Source: an uncultured Lachnospiraceae bacterium
Lineage (GTDB): Bacteria; Bacillota; Clostridia; Lachnospirales; Lachnospiraceae
DNA: 10,766 nt
Assembly: GCA_910588895.1 (NCBI GenBank)
Contig: CAJUSS010000121.1
Span: forward strand, 1 to 10,766
Direction: 5' to 3'
In this document: positions 7,051 through 10,766 of the stretch, one piece after another
Layout of the letters: each line of letters opens with the position of its first letter
Numbering within the stretch: position 1 is the stretch's first letter
The notes under the pieces: model-generated
Told to the model about the DNA's origin: nothing
The model's database searches: none
The model's input: only the letters and a program-made list of their open reading frames with translations
Translations under genes and position numbers: made by a program

Positions 7051-7167
7051 ATGGCACAGACAAATGTCAATATACGGATCTATTTTAAAAACTCTCTGGA
7101 CAGATCACAGTCCGGGGGTTTTTTCATACTTGCCGAGCGGAAGATATGCATATGTAAGGAAGAGTAA
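7051..7167 (+). pseudogene. Remnant of a DinJ/RelB-type antitoxin gene (first ~10 codons only)
   Basis: ATG at 7051, preceded by AAGG at 7039-7042, opens a 38-codon frame that begins MAQTNVNIRI. That matches the usual opening of DinJ/RelB ribbon-helix-helix antitoxins in Firmicutes, where it is normally followed by an acidic-Leu-Lys segment. Here the similarity stops after ten residues and the frame runs into a rho-independent terminator (7092-7124) before stopping at 7167. The likely history is a deletion that removed the rest of the antitoxin and any toxin partner, leaving the start and the operon terminator. No toxin gene is present in the window. Ten residues is thin evidence, so a chance match cannot be excluded. 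Confidence 0.45.
7092..7124 (+). terminator. Strong rho-independent terminator
   Basis: The arm at 7093-7101 (TCTCTGGAC) pairs with 7110-7118 (GTCCGGGGG), including three G-T wobbles, around the loop AGATCACA. It is followed by six T residues (7119-7124). The A-run at 7087-7091 could extend the stem and may let it act on the other strand as well. It lies within the antitoxin-like remnant frame, so it probably ended the former toxin-antitoxin transcript. It now insulates the ABC operon from upstream transcription. Confidence 0.75.
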
Positions 7168-7189
7168 ATAAGGCTTAAGAAAAAAGCAA

Positions 7190-7218
7190 GAGACACTGGG
7201 GGAGAGGGGTGGTATAAT
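7190..7218 (+). promoter_or_regulatory. Extended -10 promoter upstream of the ABC transporter operon
   Basis: A perfect TATAAT at 7213-7218 is preceded by TGG (7210-7212), giving an extended -10 element. Exactly 17 bp upstream is GAGACA (7190-7195), matching the last four bases of TTGACA. Transcription would start near 7225, about 220 nt before the ATPase start codon, which leaves a long leader able to fold. Confidence 0.7.
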
Positions 7219-7228
7219 GTACACGAAA

Positions 7229-7268
7229 GCGAAGAGCAGTGCAAAAAAGGTGCAGAGAAGCTCTTCGT
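7229..7268 (+). promoter_or_regulatory. Alternative (antiterminator-like) stem in the leader
   Basis: CGAAGAGC (7230-7237) is fully complementary to GCTCTTCG (7260-7267), and G7229-T7268 can add a wobble pair. The loop encloses most of the left arm (7245-7261) of the large downstream hairpin and shares its last two bases. The two structures therefore compete, with this one forming first during transcription. The regulatory meaning is inferred from complementarity alone. Confidence 0.45.
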
Positions 7269-7305
7269 CATGCTCGCATGTAAGAAGCGCTTCTCTGCAC
7301 CTTTT
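7245..7305 (+). ncRNA. Long perfect inverted repeat: attenuator/terminator hairpin or small RNA 3' end
   Basis: AAAAGGTGCAGAGAAGC (7245-7261) and GCTTCTCTGCACCTTTT (7289-7305) form a 17-bp perfect inverted repeat around 27 nt. Inside, CTTC (7263-7266) can pair with GAAG (7284-7287), and CATG (7269-7272) with CATG (7277-7280) around CTCG. The stem ends in four T residues and then CC, a short U-tract. With a start site near 7225, termination here would release an RNA of about 80 nt. The element could be an attenuator of the ABC operon or the end of an independent small RNA. I recognise no known riboswitch or RNA family. Confidence 0.5.
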
Positions 7306-7430
7306 CCATAGGGCCGAAAGGCCCGTGAGCGAGGAGGAGCGCAGCGGATCCGAGCGCACTGCGGCATCCCCCGCTCCCCGCCCGCAGGAGCCGAGAGAGC
7401 CAAAGCGTCCCGAGCGTTCTGCCGAAGCAA
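7306..7430 (+). other. GC-rich structured leader segment with a GAAA-capped hairpin and GAGCG repeats
   Basis: This stretch between the big hairpin and the ATPase SD site has no supported gene. GGGCC-GAAA-GGCCC (7311-7324) is a perfect five-pair stem with a GNRA tetraloop. GAGCG recurs at 7327, 7337, 7352 and 7412, and CGGATCCG (7345-7352) is an 8-bp palindrome. GGAGCG (7336-7341) can pair with CGCTCC near 7373, enclosing CGCAG/CTGCG. The open frames crossing it give low-complexity Ser/Arg/Glu/Pro-rich products and are not credible proteins. It looks like the 3' half of a folded 5' leader. Confidence 0.4.
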
Positions 7431-7445
7431 AAGGAGGGATCCCCC

Positions 7446-8171
7446 ATGGAACGCACCCCGATCATCCGGGTAAAGAACCTATACAAGATCTACCGGGTAG
7501 GCGAGACAAAGGTCCGTGCTTTGAACGGTGTTGACTTCACCCTCTACAAAGGCGAGTTCTGCGCGATCGTAGGCACCTCCGGCTCCGGAAAATCCACCTT
7601 GCTGAACATGCTGGCAGGCTTAGAGAAGCCCACCAAAGGTGAGATCGAGATCGCCGGGAAGCACATCGAGCATCTGACGGAGAAGGAGCTGGTCACCTTC
7701 CGCAGGCAGCGGATCGGTTTTATCTTCCAGTCCTACAATCTCCTGAACACCATGAACGCCGTCGAAAACGTGGCCCTTCCTCTATCCTTCCGCGGCATGA
7801 GCCGGAAGAAGAGGCTGATCAGGGCGAAACGATATATGGAGCTGGTAGGCGTGGGCGGGCAGGCGTATCATATGCCGAACCAGATGTCCGGCGGACAGCA
7901 GCAGCGCGTGGGGATCGCCAGAGCCTTGGCGGTGGATCCGCAGATCATCTTTGCGGACGAGCCTACGGGAAACCTGGACTCAAGGACCACTATGGAGGTG
8001 CTGAAGCTGATGCAGCAGATCGTTAGAGAGCAGCAGCAGACCTTGGTGATGGTCACCCATGACAACAACCTGGCCTCCTACGCCGACCGGCGGATCCGGA
8101 TCATCGACGGGAAGATCGTCAGCATCGAGGAGGGAGCCAGAAAGATCGAGGAGGACGGTCCGGCTACCTGA
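7446..8171 (+). CDS. ABC transporter ATP-binding protein, MacB/LolD type
   Basis: The 241-residue cytoplasmic ATPase has all catalytic motifs: Walker A GTSGSGKST (43-51), Q-loop Q95 in FIFQSYNLL, signature SGGQQQR (148-154), Walker B IIFADE (167-172) with catalytic E172 and the D-loop GNLD, and H205 in MVTHD. The sequence, including EPTGNLD, is typical of the MacB/LolD/FtsE group. Members of that group work with FtsX-fold permeases by mechanotransmission and do not drive a classical channel. That matches the FtsX-type permease 2 kb downstream. The start has a very strong SD, AAGGAGGG at 7431-7438, eight bases before the ATG; a GGGATCCC palindrome (7436-7443) overlaps its end and might modulate access. 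It is the first gene of the operon, behind the structured leader. Substrate unknown. Confidence 0.93.
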   Translation: MERTPIIRVKNLYKIYRVGETKVRALNGVDFTLYKGEFCAIVGTSGSGKSTLLNMLAGLEKPTKGEIEIAGKHIEHLTEKELVTFRRQRIGFIFQSYNLLNTMNAVENVALPLSFRGMSRKKRLIRAKRYMELVGVGGQAYHMPNQMSGGQQQRVGIARALAVDPQIIFADEPTGNLDSRTTMEVLKLMQQIVREQQQTLVMVTHDNNLASYADRRIRIIDGKIVSIEEGARKIEEDGPAT

Positions 8172-8212
8172 TCAGGCGAAAGAAATGACAGATGGAAAGG
8201 AACAGGAAAAAA

Positions 8213-10162
8213 ATGGACAGAAAGCGCAGGAGGACAGGAGCCAGGGCGGCGGCCGCCCTCATCATCATCATCTGCATGATCTTTGGGGCGGCGGTCAGCG
8301 CGTTGGCAGACTATAAAAATGTGATGGACGGCAGGCTGTATGACAACGAATATCTGGTGATCAAGAAGGATCCCACCGGCAAGGTGGGATCGGTCATGAG
8401 CATCCCGGTGACCGTCTGCGCACCGTATGATATGGAAGATGTGTGGGTAGGGCTCTCCCCGGACACATCCTCCTTTTATTCCATGCCCAAGGACGGAGGC
8501 GAGGATGCCGGCCTGCAGAACGATTTCCCCTTTGAGATCAATGAAGATACCTTTTCGCCCAAAAAGATCGGGAACTTAAAGGACGGGCGGACAAAGACGG
8601 TGACATTGTCCGCCCGTGTCCGTCGGGATATGAAGGAAGGGTACTATTGCATCCCCATCGCGATCTACACCAACGGGCGGGACGGTTCCTACGATACGGA
8701 TTTCCTGAACGTGTGGATCTACACCTCCTCATCCGCCAGCGCCGAGACGGAGGATGAGAGCAAGGAGGAGGTGACCTTTGTGATGGGAGAGGGGCAGGCC
8801 ACTCCCTATGGCCGTTATCCGGGGACCATGGATTTCGGGATCAACCTGCGCAATAAGAGCTGGATGCCGGCCTATGATGTGACGGTCAGCATGGTCTTAA
8901 GCCGCAGCGATGAGGAATTTCCCTTTATGATCAACGAGGGGAACTACGACCGGCATTTTGATGTGATCGAGGCCGGACAGACGGTGGTGCTGCCCTACAG
9001 CATGGCGATCCGGAAGGAGAGCTATACCGGTTACTATCCGATCAAGTTCAAGATCACCTACCGGGAGAGCATGTACGGGGACAAACGGGTGGCGGAAGGC
9101 CCCGGCATGTTCCGCGATCAGGCTACCGGCGAGACCTTGAGCACCGATACCAGCGTCCAGTCAAAGGAGCATGAGTTTTATGTACATATCTCCAGCAAGG
9201 AGAAGGAGGATAGCCTGGGGGATTTTAATGAGAACGACCGCACGAAGGCCAGGATCATCGTGGACGGATTCCGCACGGAGCCTGCGAAGATCATGGCCGG
9301 CGAGGAGTTCGACCTGATCCTGAACATGAAAAATGCCTCCACCACAGTGGCGGCCAGCAATATCCTCTTTACCTTAGAGCCGGAAAAGGTGGAGAACGCC
9401 TCCGTATTTTCCACGGAGTCCGGATCCTCCTCCATCGTGGTCAATTCCCTGGGAGCCGGGGAAGCCACAGAGCTGCGGGTGCGCTTCCTGGCAAAGGCGG
9501 GGATCGATCAGCGGTCCTACACCATCACCATAAAGGAAAAGTATGACAGCCCGGAGTTTAAGAACGCAGAAGAGAGCGTTGCGATAGACATCCCGATCTA
9601 TCAGCAGGCGCGCCTCAGCACCAGCACCTTTGAGGTCATGCCGGACTCGATCGAGGTGGGCGGCGAGAGCAATATCATGTTCGGGATCAATAACACCGGC
9701 CGGATCCAGCTCTACAATGTGAACGCCCGTTTCGAAGCGCCCTCCATCCGCACCACGGAGAGCTATGTAGGGAACATCAAGCCCGGCGAGACGGGCAATG
9801 TGGATGTGATGGTGGCCGGTGAAGCGCCTACGGAGGATGACGGAAAGGTGAAGGTGGTCATCTCCTACGAGGATGAGAACGGTGAGGTGACAGAAGTGGA
9901 GAAAGAGCTGACCCTTTTCGTATCGGAGCCGATGGAAGACTTCGATGAGATGATGTTCGATGGCATGGAAGGGATGGACGGTATGGATATGGAGGCCTCC
10001 GGCGGGGTCGCGGGATGGATGGCCGATCCGGTCAGGAAGATCGCGGTGTGCATAGGCGCGATCCTCCTGCTGACCGCCATAGCCGCAGGGGTAGCGATCT
10101 GTTCGAAACGGAAGAAGAAAAAAAAGCAGGAGGAAGAGGATATCGACGATGAGATTTCGTGA
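8213..10162 (+). CDS. Secreted, single-pass membrane-anchored protein with Ig-like (CARDB/COG1361-type) repeats; ABC system partner
   Basis: The product is 649 residues from the preferred ATG at 8213, which has AGGA at 8204-8207; an in-frame ATG at 8192 adds seven residues but has no clear SD. The N-terminus is a signal peptide: a basic MDRKRRRTGAR, a hydrophobic stretch rich in Ala and Ile, and a probable cut after ALA. The long extracellular part consists of beta-rich segments with repeated phrases of the CARDB/S-layer-associated kind (LRNKSW, LNMKNAS, FGINNTGR, each followed by an AGxx or KPGE turn). Near the end is a Met/Asp-rich tract (9932-9994), then one membrane span (AVCIGAILLLTAIAAGVAIC) and a Lys-rich then acidic cytoplasmic tail. 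It sits between the ATPase and permease genes and overlaps the permease start by 14 bp. It may take the place of a MacA-like adaptor or act as a sensor or substrate-binding partner. Function not established. Confidence 0.8.
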   Translation: MDRKRRRTGARAAAALIIIICMIFGAAVSALADYKNVMDGRLYDNEYLVIKKDPTGKVGSVMSIPVTVCAPYDMEDVWVGLSPDTSSFYSMPKDGGEDAGLQNDFPFEINEDTFSPKKIGNLKDGRTKTVTLSARVRRDMKEGYYCIPIAIYTNGRDGSYDTDFLNVWIYTSSSASAETEDESKEEVTFVMGEGQATPYGRYPGTMDFGINLRNKSWMPAYDVTVSMVLSRSDEEFPFMINEGNYDRHFDVIEAGQTVVLPYSMAIRKESYTGYYPIKFKITYRESMYGDKRVAEGPGMFRDQATGETLSTDTSVQSKEHEFYVHISSKEKEDSLGDFNENDRTKARIIVDGFRTEPAKIMAGEEFDLILNMKNASTTVAASNILFTLEPEKVENASVFSTESGSSSIVVNSLGAGEATELRVRFLAKAGIDQRSYTITIKEKYDSPEFKNAEESVAIDIPIYQQARLSTSTFEVMPDSIEVGGESNIMFGINNTGRIQLYNVNARFEAPSIRTTESYVGNIKPGETGNVDVMVAGEAPTEDDGKVKVVISYEDENGEVTEVEKELTLFVSEPMEDFDEMMFDGMEGMDGMDMEASGGVAGWMADPVRKIAVCIGAILLLTAIAAGVAICSKRKKKKKQEEEDIDDEIS

Positions 10163-10766
10163 CCTGCTGATCATGAGCATCAATAACCTGCGCAGGAGGA
10201 AGTTCAGGACGGTCCTGACGGTCCTGGGCGTGGTGATCGGCACGGCCTCCATCGTGGTCATGGTCTCTCTGGGGATCGGATTAAATGAGCTGACCACAGA
10301 GCAGATCGCCTCCTACGGGAGTCTGACGACGATCGAGGTATATTCCGACGCAAGGTGGGGCGGCTACGACAGCTCCGGCACCACAGAACCGGACTATATC
10401 AATGACGATGTGATCGATAAGCTAAATAGGCTGCCCCATGTCAAAGGGGTCTCCCCGGTCCTTTCGGTGTATGTGCTGGTTCGTCAGGGGGCCTATGAGG
10501 CCAATGTCAATATCATGGGGGTCAGCGAAGATCTTCTGCGGGAGATCCCCATAGGGGAAGGCGAGCTCCCTACGGCAAAGGACAAGGAGCTGCGGATGGT
10601 GGTGGGGAACCAGGTGATCACCCGGTTCAACAATTATAAGACCGGCGAGGGCTACTGGGATACCATGGAGCTGCCGGATGTGGACTTTATGGGCAAGCCC
10701 CTTTATGTGATCTTTGATATTGTAGCTGTAGTTATTCCAATCCTCCACCGATCCCTCCACCAGGGC
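10149..10766 (+). CDS. FtsX/MacB-type ABC permease, N-terminal part (3' end outside window)
   Basis: The frame opens with ATG at 10149, inside the last codons of the preceding gene (14-bp overlap), and stays open for 206 codons to the window edge. The N-terminus (MRFRDLLIMSINNLRRRKFR followed by LTVLGVVIGTASIVVMVSLGIG) is the classical start of MacB/FtsX permeases: a short amphipathic helix, a basic NLRRRKFR motif and transmembrane helix 1. A periplasmic-type extracellular domain (MacB_PCD-like) follows, with HVKGVSPVL and the MGVSEDLL segment typical of it. In the full protein, three more membrane helices would come after the window. With the ATPase and the Ig-like protein it forms a type VII (mechanotransmission) ABC system. 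SD: AGGAGGAAGAGG lies at 10128-10139, somewhat far. Codon choice changes after about 10718 (see finding), so the last 16 residues may not be the true sequence. Confidence 0.88.
   Translation, partial: MRFRDLLIMSINNLRRRKFRTVLTVLGVVIGTASIVVMVSLGIGLNELTTEQIASYGSLTTIEVYSDARWGGYDSSGTTEPDYINDDVIDKLNRLPHVKGVSPVLSVYVLVRQGAYEANVNIMGVSEDLLREIPIGEGELPTAKDKELRMVVGNQVITRFNNYKTGEGYWDTMELPDVDFMGKPLYVIFDIVAVVIPILHRSLHQG

Noticed and set aside
7144..7153. ATATGCATAT 10-bp palindrome
   Set aside because: Perfect but short and AT-rich; likely to occur by chance, with no second site or link to a regulator.
7217..7534. Ser/Arg/Pro-rich 105-codon frame overlapping the ABC ATPase start
   Set aside because: Its ATG is part of the -10 box, the product is low complexity and the sequence is better explained as a folded leader overlapping a clear ATPase gene.
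9374..10297. 307-codon antisense frame opposite the Ig-like protein and permease start
   Set aside because: It lies opposite two strongly supported coding regions with signal peptide and transmembrane motifs; its own product shows no domain pattern.
1..10766. CRISPR arrays, tRNA/rRNA genes, insertion sequences, integrase attachment sites
   Set aside because: No regularly spaced repeats, cloverleaf or rRNA-like sequence, transposase or integrase gene, or flanking terminal repeats were seen.

Overview
The window looks like chromosomal DNA from an anaerobic member of the Clostridia, most likely a Lachnospiraceae-type gut bacterium with fairly GC-rich coding sequence. The grounds are purine-rich Shine-Dalgarno sites, sigma-A-type promoters, an AsrC-like anaerobic siroheme reductase, soluble Fe-S/flavin redox genes, a C_GCAxxG_C_C protein and a MacB-like ABC system with a large Ig-like exported partner. 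The species cannot be fixed by eye. All genes called lie on the + strand.

Region 1 (1-5224) is a redox cluster. It opens with the 3' end of an AsrC-like siroheme (sulfite/nitrite) reductase subunit. Then follow a cytoplasmic molybdopterin oxidoreductase of the assimilatory nitrate reductase type, a 16-cysteine four-cluster ferredoxin subunit, a FAD/NAD(P)H oxidoreductase and a TehA/SLAC1 (TDT) family membrane protein. The three middle genes are tightly packed (18-bp gap, then an ATGA overlap). They make a plausible electron path from NAD(P)H through flavin and Fe-S clusters to molybdenum. The reductase upstream could take nitrite on to ammonium, or could be a separate sulfite system. The TDT protein could move the anion. 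The substrates are inferred.

Region 2 (5225-6980) has a near-consensus promoter, a branched-chain amino acid aminotransferase (ilvE), a branched terminator-like hairpin and a small C_GCAxxG_C_C-family cysteine protein.

Region 3 (6981-7445) is a 465-bp non-coding stretch. It holds what looks like the first ten codons of a DinJ/RelB-type antitoxin joined directly to a strong terminator, with a small inverted repeat just upstream. After that comes a strong extended -10 promoter and a long structured leader. The leader contains a 17-bp perfect inverted repeat, a competing upstream hairpin and a GAAA-capped hairpin. This is the most interesting non-coding signal in the window.

Region 4 (7446-10766) is a three-gene ABC system: a MacB/LolD-type ATPase, a secreted single-pass Ig-like-repeat protein with a Met/Asp-rich tract before its membrane anchor, and an FtsX/MacB-type permease cut by the window end. 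Codon choice in the last ~50 bases of the permease changes abruptly and may reflect a frame disruption.
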